From positions 1 through 12,638 of the forward strand of contig JAHEXO010000014.1 in assembly GCA_023252065.1 (NCBI GenBank): DNA of 12,638 bases, written 5' to 3'. Below, piece by piece: positions 1-6,682 of this stretch (the first letter of the stretch is position 1; every line of letters begins with the position of its first letter). Origin of the DNA: Nocardioides sp. (GTDB lineage Bacteria; Actinomycetota; Actinomycetes; Propionibacteriales; Nocardioidaceae). The notes under the pieces were generated by a model. It had not been told where the DNA came from and did no database searches. It saw only the letters and a program-made list of their open reading frames with translations. The position numbers and the translations under genes are program-made.

Positions 1-188
1 TTGGCCGGGATGCCGTCGCGCGGCCAGGTGCGAGCCGCGGCCTCGAACGCATCGGCGAGGCCGTCCTCGGCCAGGTCGAGCCGTCGGTATTGGGCCACCA
101 GCAGCGCCGTCAGCCGCCCCCACTGGTCACGCCAGGCGACCTCGAGGGCGGCTGCGACGCCGTCACGCCCAGTCGCGGGTGTCCTCAT
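1..188 (-). CDS. ECF RNA polymerase sigma factor, DGPF-associated (ECF42-like), N-terminal part only
   Basis: Only the first 62 codons are inside the window; the gene runs off the left edge. From an ATG at 188 the product reads MRTPATGRDGVAAALEV and then WRDQWGRLTALLVAQYRRLD, followed by an acidic helix with LADAFEAAARTWPRDGIPA. This matches the region 2 start of the ECF sigma factors that carry an extra C-terminal domain (DUF6596/TPR-like) and lie beside DGPF proteins, the ECF42 group. The expected role is to direct RNA polymerase to DGPF-gene promoters. The start lies inside the end of the upstream DGPF gene (stop at 163-165), a 26-base overlap in another frame, which implies translational coupling and co-regulation. 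The overlap and reading frame are seen directly; group membership is inferred from the N-terminus and the neighbours, because regions 4 and the C-terminal domain are not visible. Confidence 0.82.
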   Translation of the reverse strand, partial: MRTPATGRDGVAAALEVAWRDQWGRLTALLVAQYRRLDLAEDGLADAFEAAARTWPRDGIPA

Positions 189-534
189 ACCCTTCGATCT
201 CGATCACCGGCCGCACCTCGACGGCGTACGACGACGGCAGCAGGGCGCAGAGGTCGAGCACCGTCTCCTCCGCGTCGGCCTCGAGCAGGTAGAAGCCGCC
301 CAGCTGCTCGACCCCCTCGGCGTAGGGGCCCTCGGTGACGACCGCCTCGCCGTCGCGGTGCCGCAGCGTACGCGCCCGGCTGGAGTCGGCCAGCGCCTCG
401 CCCGCGAGCATCGCGGCCCGCTGCGTGACGGCCTCGTGGAACGCGGTGTGGGCGTCCATCACCTGTTGCCGCTCCTCGGGACCGGCGGCGTCCCAGTCGC
501 CCTCGTCGGCGGCCAACAGCACGACGTACTTCAT
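163..534 (-). CDS. DGPF/YCII-family protein, paralogue 1
   Basis: A 123-residue protein of the YCII-related (DGPF, COG3795) family, a dimeric alpha-beta barrel fold of uncertain function that typically accompanies ECF42 sigma factors. It begins MKYVVLLAADEGDW, carries the signature region at residues 67-73 as TEGPYAE, then GGFYLLE at 79-85 and the last strand VEVRPV at 105-110. The family signature DGPF is degenerate here (EGPY). The C-terminus is a few residues longer than in paralogues 2 and 3 and its last codons overlap the sigma-factor start. The ATG at 534 is supported by an upstream AGAGGA-type ribosome site and by a dedicated ECF-type promoter. It probably belongs to the sigma factor's own regulon and is cotranscribed with it. 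No enzymatic activity can be assigned from the sequence. Confidence 0.9.
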   Translation of the reverse strand: MKYVVLLAADEGDWDAAGPEERQQVMDAHTAFHEAVTQRAAMLAGEALADSSRARTLRHRDGEAVVTEGPYAEGVEQLGGFYLLEADAEETVLDLCALLPSSYAVEVRPVIEIEGYEDTRDWA

Positions 535-571
535 CGGCTCTCCGTCCTCTCGCTGGTGAGTCTGTCATCGC

Positions 572-601
572 GATGACGGGCGGCGGGAGGCCGAATCGAC
601 A
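572..601 (-). promoter_or_regulatory. ECF42-like promoter of DGPF paralogue 1 and the sigma factor
   Basis: Reading the minus strand, TGTCGA (601-596) is followed after 17 bases by CGTCATC (578-572), 38 bases before the ATG at 534. The same arrangement precedes the other two DGPF genes. The -10 box runs into the perfect palindrome GTCATCGCGATGAC (577-564). TGTCGA with a CGTC-type -10 is, as far as I recall, what is known for ECF42 targets. Direct transcription data are absent. Confidence 0.7.
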
Positions 602-611
602 CCGACGTCGC

Positions 612-1976
612 TCAGACGGGCAGCGGGAACGCCGCCGGACTGCGCTTCCCGTCGGCGCCGATCGCGCGGACGCCGAAGAGGATGTTGTCCTTGGAGACGT
701 GGGGAATCGTGACCGTCCCGACCTGGCCGACCCGGAGGCCGTGGGTCCACACCGGGTCGGTGGTCGGACGCCAGACCACCTCGTAGCCCCCGGCTGCCGG
801 GTCGACGGTCCAGGTCAGGGTCGTGTCGTTCGTGAGGTCGGTGACGTTGACCCTGACGTCCCGCGGGGTGCCGGGGGCGGTGGCCAGCGACCACAGCCCG
901 GCGGCGTTCACGCGCGCCACCCCGGCGACGTAGTCGTAGTCGACGAACTGCGGCAGGTCACCGAGCTGCACGCCGTCCTCGACGCGGACGTCCTGGTGCT
1001 GGTGGGCGAAGTTCTCGTGCGGCTCGGTGAACCGCACGGCCGGGTAGCCCTGCTGGAGGAAGGACAGCTGGTCGCCGGCACGCAGGAACCGGTCGAGCCG
1101 GTAGATCAGGCGCACCTCCATCCCGGTGGCCTCGCGGGTCGCGACCTCGGTGAGGAACCGCCCCAGCTCGCGCGGCGCCGTGTCGTTCTCGCCGTCGACC
1201 TGGATCAGCTGCTGGTCGCCGGCCGTGGGCGGCCGCGAGATGCCCTGCGCGAACAGCCGCACGCTGTGCCGGTCGCGGGTGCCGTCGTCGGCCGTGCTGG
1301 AGCCCACGATGTCGTTGTTGAGCATCCCCTGGACGTCGGCACCGGCCTGCGCGAGCTGCGCGGCGGCGTGGTGGGAGCCGTAGAGACCCTGCTCCTCACC
1401 GGCGACCGCCAGGAACACGATCGTCGCGTCCGGGTGCTGCGTCGCCATCACCCGGGCGCACTCCATCGACACCGCGACACCCGAGGCGTCGTCGTCCGCG
1501 CCAGGGGCGTCGTCCACCCGGTTCATCACGTCGGTGACGCGGGAGTCGTAGTGGCCCGAGATCACGTAGATCCGGGCCGGGTCCTTCGATCCCCGGAGGG
1601 TGGCGACCACGTTGGTGATCTCGGTGGGGACGTCGACCCGCTCGCCGACGGGCTGCACGTAGGACTGGAGCTCGACGGTCATCCGCCCGCCGGACGCCGC
1701 GGCGTACGACTGGAGCTCGTGGAAGATCCAGTAGCGAGCGGCACCGATCCCACGCTGGGGGTCGGTCTGGGTGGACAGCGTGTGCCGGGTGCCGAACCCG
1801 ACCAGGGTCTCGATCGTGTGCCGGATCCGGTGAGGGTCGATGGCGGCGAGGATCCGCCGCAGCGTGCGGTCGGCGGACTGCGGACGGTTGGACCGGCCGG
1901 GCCCGTCGGGCCACTGCGGGGGCAGGGCGTGCGACCCGTGCTCCCTGTGCAGCCCGGGCCAGGGGTACGGCGTCAT
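612..1976 (-). CDS. M28-family zinc metallopeptidase with C-terminal beta-sandwich extension
   Basis: A 454-residue protein of peptidase family M28 (aminopeptidase Y/S-like, di-zinc). The expected metal and catalytic residues are present: H142 and D144 in GHYDSR, D161 in GADDDASG, the E194-E195 pair in GEEQGLYGS, D222 in LNNDIVGS, and H325 in ENFAHQHQD. Residues 40-130 form the N-terminal lead-in, and after about 365 there is a fibronectin-III-like segment (TPRDVRVNV, TLTWTVDPAAGGYEVVWR). No signal peptide or membrane segment is seen, so it may be cytoplasmic. The ATG at 1976 lies 8 bases after the stop of DGPF paralogue 2; a GTG at 1988 overlapping that stop is an alternative start adding 4 residues. 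It has no recognisable promoter of its own, so it probably rides on the paralogue 2 transcript. Substrate unknown; aminopeptidase or dipeptidase activity is the family expectation. Confidence 0.88.
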   Translation of the reverse strand: MTPYPWPGLHREHGSHALPPQWPDGPGRSNRPQSADRTLRRILAAIDPHRIRHTIETLVGFGTRHTLSTQTDPQRGIGAARYWIFHELQSYAAASGGRMTVELQSYVQPVGERVDVPTEITNVVATLRGSKDPARIYVISGHYDSRVTDVMNRVDDAPGADDDASGVAVSMECARVMATQHPDATIVFLAVAGEEQGLYGSHHAAAQLAQAGADVQGMLNNDIVGSSTADDGTRDRHSVRLFAQGISRPPTAGDQQLIQVDGENDTAPRELGRFLTEVATREATGMEVRLIYRLDRFLRAGDQLSFLQQGYPAVRFTEPHENFAHQHQDVRVEDGVQLGDLPQFVDYDYVAGVARVNAAGLWSLATAPGTPRDVRVNVTDLTNDTTLTWTVDPAAGGYEVVWRPTTDPVWTHGLRVGQVGTVTIPHVSKDNILFGVRAIGADGKRSPAAFPLPV

Positions 1977-1984
1977 CGGACAGG

Positions 1985-2341
1985 TCACATGCCGTCGCCC
2001 CGGTAGGGCCGCACCTCGAGCCGGCCCTCGGCCGAGCAGAGCCGGCCGACGCACCGGAGCAGGTCGTCGAGGTCGTCGGTGTCGATGAGGTAGAAGCCGC
2101 TGAGCTGCTCGGCCGCCTCGGCGTAGGGGCCGTCGGTGACGGTCACCTGGTCCAGCGAGCCGGAGACAATCTTGGCCTGCGTCGACGGCACCAGCTCGGC
2201 GCCCTCGACGAAGCGGTGGCCGCGCTCGGCGAGCAGGGCGGCGAACTCCGAGTGGGCCTGGTAGGTCCGGTCCCGCTCCTCCTGGGCGGTCGACTCCCAG
2301 GCGGCCTCGTCGGCGGGGATCAGGACGACGTACTTGGCCAT
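1985..2341 (-). CDS. DGPF/YCII-family protein, paralogue 2
   Basis: A 118-residue YCII/DGPF-family protein starting MAKYVVLIPADEAAW. The signature is TDGPYAEAAEQLSGFYLID (about residues 69-87), followed by the final strand RLEVRPYRG. The ATG at 2341 is chosen over an in-frame start further upstream because the family begins at this (M)xxYVV strand and a GAGAGGA ribosome site lies 7 bases before it; the longer version would run through the promoter. The gene's stop (1985-1987) sits in ATGTGA, directly before the M28 peptidase, so the two are likely coupled. Function unknown; its place in a sigma-factor-linked set suggests a stress-response or ligand-related role, which is inference. Confidence 0.9.
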   Translation of the reverse strand: MAKYVVLIPADEAAWESTAQEERDRTYQAHSEFAALLAERGHRFVEGAELVPSTQAKIVSGSLDQVTVTDGPYAEAAEQLSGFYLIDTDDLDDLLRCVGRLCSAEGRLEVRPYRGDGM

Positions 2342-2377
2342 GGTGGGTCCTCTCGGTCGGGCTGGGTCTGTCACCGC

Positions 2378-2407
2378 GATGACGCCGGGGCACCACCGAA
2401 ATCGACA
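2378..2407 (-). promoter_or_regulatory. ECF42-like promoter of DGPF paralogue 2 and the peptidase
   Basis: Minus-strand TGTCGA (2407-2402), 17-base spacer, then CGTCATC (2384-2378), 36 bases before the ATG at 2341. The near-palindrome GTCATCGCGGTGAC spans 2383-2370. Spacing and sequence match the promoter of paralogue 1. Confidence 0.7.
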
Positions 2408-2431
2408 GCGCCCCCGCCTCGACAGTGGGCG

Positions 2432-2785
2432 TCAGCTCTCGACGGGCCGGATCTCGACGGCCTGATGTGACCGGACCAGCACCTGCGCGGCCTCCAGCAG
2501 GCCTTCCTCGTCGTCGGTGGTGACCAGGTAGAAGCCCGACAGCTGCTCGGCGGACTCTGCGAAGGGGCCGTCGGTGAGCAGCGCAGTGCCCTGCGGGCCG
2601 CGGCGGATCACGTGCGTACGGCGCGTGTCGGCGAGCTCGGCGCCGCCGGTGATGCGGCCGCCACGCTGCTCGAGCAGGCGCGCGAACTCCCGGTCGGTGT
2701 CGTAGACGGCCTGGTGGTCTGCCGCGCTGCCGGCGTTCCACTCGGCCTCGCTGTCGGCGGGGAACAGGATGACGTAGTCGGTCAT
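2432..2785 (-). CDS. DGPF/YCII-family protein, paralogue 3
   Basis: A 117-residue YCII/DGPF-family protein starting MTDYVILFPADSEAEW. It is the only one of the three with the canonical DGPF motif (residues 72-75, in LLTDGPFAESAEQLSGFYLV), and it ends with the strand VEIRPVES. The ATG at 2785 follows a GAGAGGA ribosome site; the reading frame stays open another 41 codons upstream but those codons cover the promoter and lack family similarity. It is the first DGPF gene after tdh and has its own ECF-type promoter, so it is probably transcribed apart from the threonine operon. Divergence among the three paralogues is substantial, which points to an old duplication rather than a recent one. Confidence 0.9.
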   Translation of the reverse strand: MTDYVILFPADSEAEWNAGSAADHQAVYDTDREFARLLEQRGGRITGGAELADTRRTHVIRRGPQGTALLTDGPFAESAEQLSGFYLVTTDDEEGLLEAAQVLVRSHQAVEIRPVES

Positions 2786-2817
2786 GGCGCTTCCTCTCGG
2801 TGGGGACGTGTCACCGG

Positions 2818-2846
2818 GATGACGCCGTGGCGACGCCCGATCGACG
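2818..2846 (-). promoter_or_regulatory. ECF42-like promoter of DGPF paralogue 3
   Basis: Minus-strand CGTCGA (2846-2841), a 16-base spacer and CGTCATC (2824-2818), 32 bases before the ATG at 2785. The -35 differs by one base from the TGTCGA of the other two copies and the spacer is one base shorter, so it may be the weakest of the set. The palindrome GTCATCCCGGTGAC spans 2823-2810. The promoter lies between the tdh stop and the gene. Confidence 0.62.
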
Positions 2847-2873
2847 TTCGGCTGCTGGGGAAGTCTCGGGGCG

Positions 2874-3899
2874 TCACAACCAGTCGAGGATGACCTTGCC
2901 GCACTCACCGTGCCCGACGATGCCGAAGGCCTCCTGGTAGCGGTCGGCCGGCAGGCGGTGGGTGACGATGCCGCTGACGTCCAGGCCGCTCTGCAGCATC
3001 GCGGCCATCTTGTACCAGGTCTCGAAGATGCGCCGGCCGTAGATGCCCTGGATCTCCAGCCCCTTGAAGATCACGTCGTTCAGGTCGAGCGTCATCGGGC
3101 CGCCGGGGATCCCGAGCACCGCGATCCGCCCGCCGTGGTTCATCGAGTCGAGCAGCTGGTTGAACGCGACCTCGGCACCGCTCATCTCCAAGCCGACGTC
3201 GAAGCCCTCGGTCATGCCGAGCTCGGCCATCACCGGCGGGAGCTCGGCACTGCGGACGTCGACGACGCGGCTGGCCCCGTGGGCCTGTGCCATCGCCAGC
3301 CGGTAGGGGTTCACATCGGTGACCACGATGTGGCGGGCACCGATGTGTCGCACGATCGCCGCAGCCAGGACGCCGATCGGGCCGGCGCCCGTGATCAGGA
3401 CGTCCTCGCCGACCACGTCGAACCGGAGCGCCGTGTGGGTGGCGTTGCCCAGCGGGTCGAGCACGGCGGCGACGTCGTCGCTGATGTGGTCGGGCACCAC
3501 GAACACGTTCTGCGCGGGGATCACGATGTAGTCGGCGAACGCGCCGGGCCTGGTGACCCCGACGCCGGTGTGGTGGTGGCAGAACTCGCGTCGCCCGCCC
3601 TTGCAGTTGCGGCAGTGCCCGCACCAGACGTGACCCTCGCCGGCCACGCGCTGGCCGACCTGCAGGCCCCGCACCCCGGTACCGAGCGCGGTGATCTCAC
3701 CCATGAACTCGTGGCCGACCACCATCGGCACGGGGATCGTCGCCTGGGCCCACGGGTCCCAGTGCAGGATGTGGAGGTCGGTGCCGCAGATCGAGGTCTT
3801 GTGGACGCGGATCAGCACCTCCCCGTCACCCGGCCCGGGCTGCGGCACGTCCTGCATCCACAGGCCCGGCTCGGCGGCGGCCTTCACCAGCGCTCTCAT
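2874..3899 (-). CDS. tdh: L-threonine 3-dehydrogenase
   Basis: A 341-residue zinc-dependent medium-chain dehydrogenase that oxidises L-threonine with NAD+ to 2-amino-3-oxobutyrate in the cytoplasm; the length equals that of the E. coli enzyme. Catalytic zinc residues are C38 (SICGTDLHI) with H63-E64 (GHEF). The structural-zinc cysteines are C93, C96, C99 and C107 in the [15 protein letters not shown] stretch. The nucleotide-binding motif GAGPIG is at 171-176, with the NAD-selecting D195 after the next strand (IVVTD). The start ATG (3899-3897) overlaps the stop of kbl as ATGA, a 4-base overlap showing translational coupling. An open frame continues far upstream but is a shadow of kbl. The pairing with kbl makes the threonine assignment firm compared with other zinc alcohol dehydrogenases. 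Confidence 0.96.
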   Translation of the reverse strand: MRALVKAAAEPGLWMQDVPQPGPGDGEVLIRVHKTSICGTDLHILHWDPWAQATIPVPMVVGHEFMGEITALGTGVRGLQVGQRVAGEGHVWCGHCRNCKGGRREFCHHHTGVGVTRPGAFADYIVIPAQNVFVVPDHISDDVAAVLDPLGNATHTALRFDVVGEDVLITGAGPIGVLAAAIVRHIGARHIVVTDVNPYRLAMAQAHGASRVVDVRSAELPPVMAELGMTEGFDVGLEMSGAEVAFNQLLDSMNHGGRIAVLGIPGGPMTLDLNDVIFKGLEIQGIYGRRIFETWYKMAAMLQSGLDVSGIVTHRLPADRYQEAFGIVGHGECGKVILDWL

Positions 3900-5086
3900 G
3901 CCAGGACGCCCATCTCGGAGGCGACCTCGGTGAACGCCGCGACCGCGCGGTCGATGTCGTCGTCGCTGTGGGCGGCCGACATCTGCGTGCGGATGCGCGC
4001 CTTGCCCTCGGGCACCACGGGGAAGCTGAACGCGATCACGTAGACCCCCTTGGTCAGCAGCCGTTGGGCCATCTCGCCCGCCACCTTCGCGTCGCCGAGC
4101 ATCACCGGGATGATCGGGTGGCCGGCACCGGCGAGCGTGAAGCCCGCCGCCTCCATGCCGGCCCGGAACCTCGCCGCGTTGCGCTGGAGCTGTCGCTGGA
4201 GGTCGTTGTCCGGCTGGAGCATGTCCAGCACGTGCAACGTGGTGGTCGTGATCGCCGGAGCCAGTGAGTTGCTGAAGAGGTAGGGCCGGGAGCGCTGGCG
4301 CAACCAGTCGATGATCTCCTTGCGGCCGCTGGTATAGCCGCCGCTGGCGCCGCCGAGAGCCTTGCCGAGGGTCCCGGTGATGATGTCCACGCGGCCCATC
4401 ACGTCGCAGTACTCCGGGGTGCCGCGGCCACCGGCGCCGACGAAGCCGACCGCGTGGGAGTCGTCCACCATGACCAGCGCGTCGTACTGCTCGGCGAGGT
4501 CGCAGATCGCCTGCAGGTCGGCGATGACACCGTCCATCGAGAACACGCCGTCGGTGGCGATCAGCCGGTATCGGGCGCCGGCCGCGTCGCGTAGGCACTG
4601 CTCGAGCTGCGCCATGTCGTTGTTGGCGTAGCGCATCCGCTGGGCCTTGCTCAGCCGGATGCCGTCGATGATCGAGGCGTGGTTGAGCGCGTCGGAGATC
4701 ACGCAGTCCTGCTCGTCGAGGATCGTCTCGAACAGTCCACCGTTGGCGTCGAAGCACGAGGAGTAGAGGATCGTGTCGTCGGTGCCGAGGAAGGTGCTGA
4801 GCGCGGCCTCCAGCTCGGTGTGCACGGTCTGCGTGCCGCAGATGAAGCGCACCGACGCCATGCCGTAGCCGTGGGCGTCGAGCGCGGCGTGGGCCGCCTG
4901 CACCAGCTGGGGATGGTCGGCGAGGCCGAGGTAGTTGTTGGCGCACAGGTTGAGCACCTGGCTGCCGTCGGCCAGCGTGATGTGAGCGGTCTGAGGGGAG
5001 GCGATCACCCGCTCGCTCTTGAACAGCCCGACGTCCCGGAGGCCGTCCGTGCGCTGGGCGAGGTCGGCAAGCAGTGCGGTGCGCAT
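3896..5086 (-). CDS. kbl: 2-amino-3-ketobutyrate coenzyme A ligase (glycine C-acetyltransferase)
   Basis: A 396-residue PLP-dependent alpha-oxoamine synthase that cleaves 2-amino-3-oxobutyrate with CoA into glycine and acetyl-CoA, the second step of threonine breakdown. Visible features: [14 protein letters not shown] near 46-59, the [10 protein letters not shown] stretch with H136, the [11 protein letters not shown] motif with D208 and H211, and the PLP Schiff-base lysine K242 in [15 protein letters not shown]. Length is close to the E. coli protein. It is first in a two-gene operon with tdh. A TAGGGT box 7 bases before the ATG and the lack of a convincing ribosome site suggest a leaderless transcript. 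The HxlR regulator ends 40 bases upstream on the same strand, so read-through from it is possible. Confidence 0.96.
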   Translation of the reverse strand: MRTALLADLAQRTDGLRDVGLFKSERVIASPQTAHITLADGSQVLNLCANNYLGLADHPQLVQAAHAALDAHGYGMASVRFICGTQTVHTELEAALSTFLGTDDTILYSSCFDANGGLFETILDEQDCVISDALNHASIIDGIRLSKAQRMRYANNDMAQLEQCLRDAAGARYRLIATDGVFSMDGVIADLQAICDLAEQYDALVMVDDSHAVGFVGAGGRGTPEYCDVMGRVDIITGTLGKALGGASGGYTSGRKEIIDWLRQRSRPYLFSNSLAPAITTTTLHVLDMLQPDNDLQRQLQRNAARFRAGMEAAGFTLAGAGHPIIPVMLGDAKVAGEMAQRLLTKGVYVIAFSFPVVPEGKARIRTQMSAAHSDDDIDRAVAAFTEVASEMGVLA

Positions 5087-5093
5087 GGGCCCG

Positions 5094-5099
5094 ACCCTA
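5094..5099 (-). promoter_or_regulatory. Likely leaderless -10 box of kbl-tdh
   Basis: Minus-strand TAGGGT at 5099-5094 is followed by 7 bases and then the kbl ATG. This is the spacing expected if transcription starts at the A of the start codon. No clear -35 box is seen. Confidence 0.5.
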
Positions 5100-5126
5100 C
5101 GGCCCTCATCCGTGGCTTCCGGACCC

Positions 5127-5792
5127 CTATGGCAACGGTGGCGGGACCGGTGGCGGGAAGAGGGTGACGAACCGGCGGACCACCGATCGCAGGCCGCCCA
5201 CCACGACCGACCCGTCCGCCTCGGCGTCGGTCAGCGGCCGCCCGCGCCAGAGCACCTCGCGCAGCCCGGCGACCGTTCCCTCGATGCGTGCATGGGGCTG
5301 CTCGGGGCGACCACGCCGCAGCTCCAGCAGGCCGTCGTGGACCTCCGCGACCAGGGGATCGTCGTCGACGACCAGGGCCAGCGTCGCATCGAGGTCTCGC
5401 GCCCGCGCCGGGTCGAAGACCGTGGACAACGCGACCGCCAAGGCGTCGACACTCATCTCGTGCCTGGCCGCCTCGAGGCCCTCCCGGCTGCCCCACCGGC
5501 CGAGCGCGTGCAGCACCGGTTCGAGCTCGCGGCCTCGGTCGGTCAGCTCGTAGGCACGACCCGAAGCCGGGGCCCGCAGCGCCACCGTGTGCAGGACCCC
5601 TGCCTGCTCGAGCTGGCGCAGCCGTTGGTAGAGCACGTCGGTGGCGATCCCCGGCAGATGGGTCTTGAGGTCGGTGAAGCGCTGCGGACCGAGCACCAGC
5701 TCGCGGACGACGAGCAGCGCCCAGCGCTCGCCGACGACGTCCAGTGCCCTAGCGATGCCGCACGGGTCGCCGTACGAGCGCTTGCCTGCCAT
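5127..5792 (-). CDS. HxlR-type winged-helix regulator with C-terminal extension
   Basis: A 221-residue MarR-like regulator of the HxlR family. The DNA-binding part spans about residues 10-92: [20 protein letters not shown], then [30 protein letters not shown] and the wing [16 protein letters not shown]11, at the usual N-terminal position, is the only cysteine, a candidate redox or electrophile sensor. Classical HxlR proteins are about half this length; residues 110-210 form a second domain that resembles the SCP2-like fold seen in extended family members. The C-terminus is proline-rich ([10 protein letters not shown]). The gene is divergent from a VOC-domain protein with a repeat-containing region between them, so autoregulation and control of that gene are likely. 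The ligand is unknown. Confidence 0.9.
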   Translation of the reverse strand: MAGKRSYGDPCGIARALDVVGERWALLVVRELVLGPQRFTDLKTHLPGIATDVLYQRLRQLEQAGVLHTVALRAPASGRAYELTDRGRELEPVLHALGRWGSREGLEAARHEMSVDALAVALSTVFDPARARDLDATLALVVDDDPLVAEVHDGLLELRRGRPEQPHARIEGTVAGLREVLWRGRPLTDAEADGSVVVGGLRSVVRRFVTLFPPPVPPPLP

Positions 5793-5798
5793 GCGGGC

Positions 5799-5826
5799 AT
5801 CCTAGTCGCGTGGACCTGATTTCCAA
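5799..5826 (-). promoter_or_regulatory. Promoter of the HxlR-type regulator, leaderless type
   Basis: On the minus strand TTGGAA (5826-5821), 16 bases, then TAGGAT (5804-5799), 6 bases before the ATG at 5792. The -35 is one arm of an inverted repeat with the -35 of the opposing gene, so a bound regulator would block both. Confidence 0.6.
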
Positions 5827-5849
5827 CTAACTACTTGGAAAAACCAAGT
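5821..5849. promoter_or_regulatory. Probable HxlR operator: overlapping inverted repeats
   Basis: Two overlapping inverted repeats occupy this AT-rich spot: TTCCAA (5821-5826) with TTGGAA (5835-5840) across 8 bases, and ACTTGG (5833-5838) with CCAAGT (5844-5849) across AAAAA. They cover the -35 boxes of both divergent genes. HxlR regulators bind such palindromes next to their own genes; binding here is inferred. Confidence 0.65.
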
Positions 5850-5864
5850 GAATGTGTCTAGGGT
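5835..5864 (+). promoter_or_regulatory. Promoter of the VOC-domain gene
   Basis: TTGGAA (5835-5840), 18-base spacer, TAGGGT (5859-5864): a good match to actinobacterial housekeeping promoters. The start codon lies 32 bases downstream behind a GGAGGA ribosome site, so this transcript has a leader, unlike the opposing one. Confidence 0.68.
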
Positions 5865-5896
5865 CGGGTCACGACCAAGGACGAGGAGGACGAGAG

Positions 5897-6682
5897 ATGT
5901 CCGTGCGAGACAGCTATCCCGCAGGAGTGCCGTGCTGGGTGACCAACCTCCAGCCCGACGTCTCGGCCGCCCGGGGCTTCTACGAGGGCTTGTTCGGCTG
6001 GGAGATGGAGGGCGGGCCCGCCGAGCTGGGGCCGTACGCGCTCGGCCGGAAGGACGGCCGCGAGGTCGCCGCCATCGGCTCCATGCCCGAGGGCGCAGCC
6101 GCCCCGGCGTGGGTGATGGAGGTCTGCGTCGACGACCTCGGCGACACGGCGGCACGAGTGCGACGGGCCGGGGGCGAGGTGCTCCAGGAGGTCGTCGACT
6201 TCGGTGAGGTCGGCCGGCTCGGCGTCTACACCGACGCCGTGGGTGCCGTCTTCTGCGGCTGGGAGCCCGGCGCCCGGCGGGGCGCGCAGCTGGTCAACGC
6301 TCCGGGTGCCTGGTCGATGAACGCGTTGCAGACAGACGACACCGAGCGTGCCGACCGCTTCTACCGAGCGGTGTTCGGGTGGGAGAGCGAGCCGTTCGGC
6401 CCGGTCACGCTGTGGCGGCGACCCGGCTACGTCGGGGGCGAGGAGCACCAGCCTGTCCCTCGCGACGTGGTGGCCGTGATGCTGCCGTCCTCGGGCGAGG
6501 CCGCGAGCAGCTGGGGCACGGACTTCTGGATCGACGACGTGGACCGCGGTGTCGCGGACGTCCGCCGGCTCGGCGGGACGGTGCTGGCCGGCCCCTACTA
6601 CGCACCACCGTCGTTCCGCCAGGCGGTCGTGGCATACCCGGGTGGCGCACCGTTCACGATCAGCGAGCTGGTCGGCGGCTGA
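5897..6682 (+). CDS. Two-domain VOC (glyoxalase/bleomycin-resistance fold) protein, Cfp30B-like
   Basis: A 261-residue protein made of two vicinal-oxygen-chelate halves. The first begins [20 protein letters not shown] with GLFGWEME (about 11-38); the second begins [20 protein letters not shown] with VFGWESE (about 137-163). Each ends in a strand-rich repeat ([35 protein letters not shown]). This is the architecture of the mycobacterial Cfp30B/27 kDa antigen group, in which no certain activity is known; it may bind or detoxify a small molecule. The ATG at 5897 follows GGAGGA at 5885-5890; an in-frame ATG at 5852 would lie in the promoter. Divergent to an HxlR regulator, which suggests induction by the compound the regulator senses. 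The last 23 bases overlap the end of the convergent next gene. Confidence 0.9.
   Translation: MSVRDSYPAGVPCWVTNLQPDVSAARGFYEGLFGWEMEGGPAELGPYALGRKDGREVAAIGSMPEGAAAPAWVMEVCVDDLGDTAARVRRAGGEVLQEVVDFGEVGRLGVYTDAVGAVFCGWEPGARRGAQLVNAPGAWSMNALQTDDTERADRFYRAVFGWESEPFGPVTLWRRPGYVGGEEHQPVPRDVVAVMLPSSGEAASSWGTDFWIDDVDRGVADVRRLGGTVLAGPYYAPPSFRQAVVAYPGGAPFTISELVGG

Noticed and set aside
573..2006. Long plus-strand open frame opposite the M28 peptidase
   Set aside because: Its translation is Val/Arg/Gly-rich low-complexity, typical of the antisense frame of a GC-rich gene, and the peptidase on the other strand has all catalytic residues.
612..2741. Apparent 709-residue fusion of the peptidase with upstream sequence
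   Set aside because: The extra N-terminal part is an Arg/Pro-rich out-of-frame reading of DGPF paralogues 2 and 3; the peptidase begins at 1976 or 1988.
2874..4946. Apparent 690-residue extended threonine dehydrogenase
   Set aside because: The extension is a shadow of kbl; the ATG at 3899 gives the exact family length and a 4-base overlap with the kbl stop.
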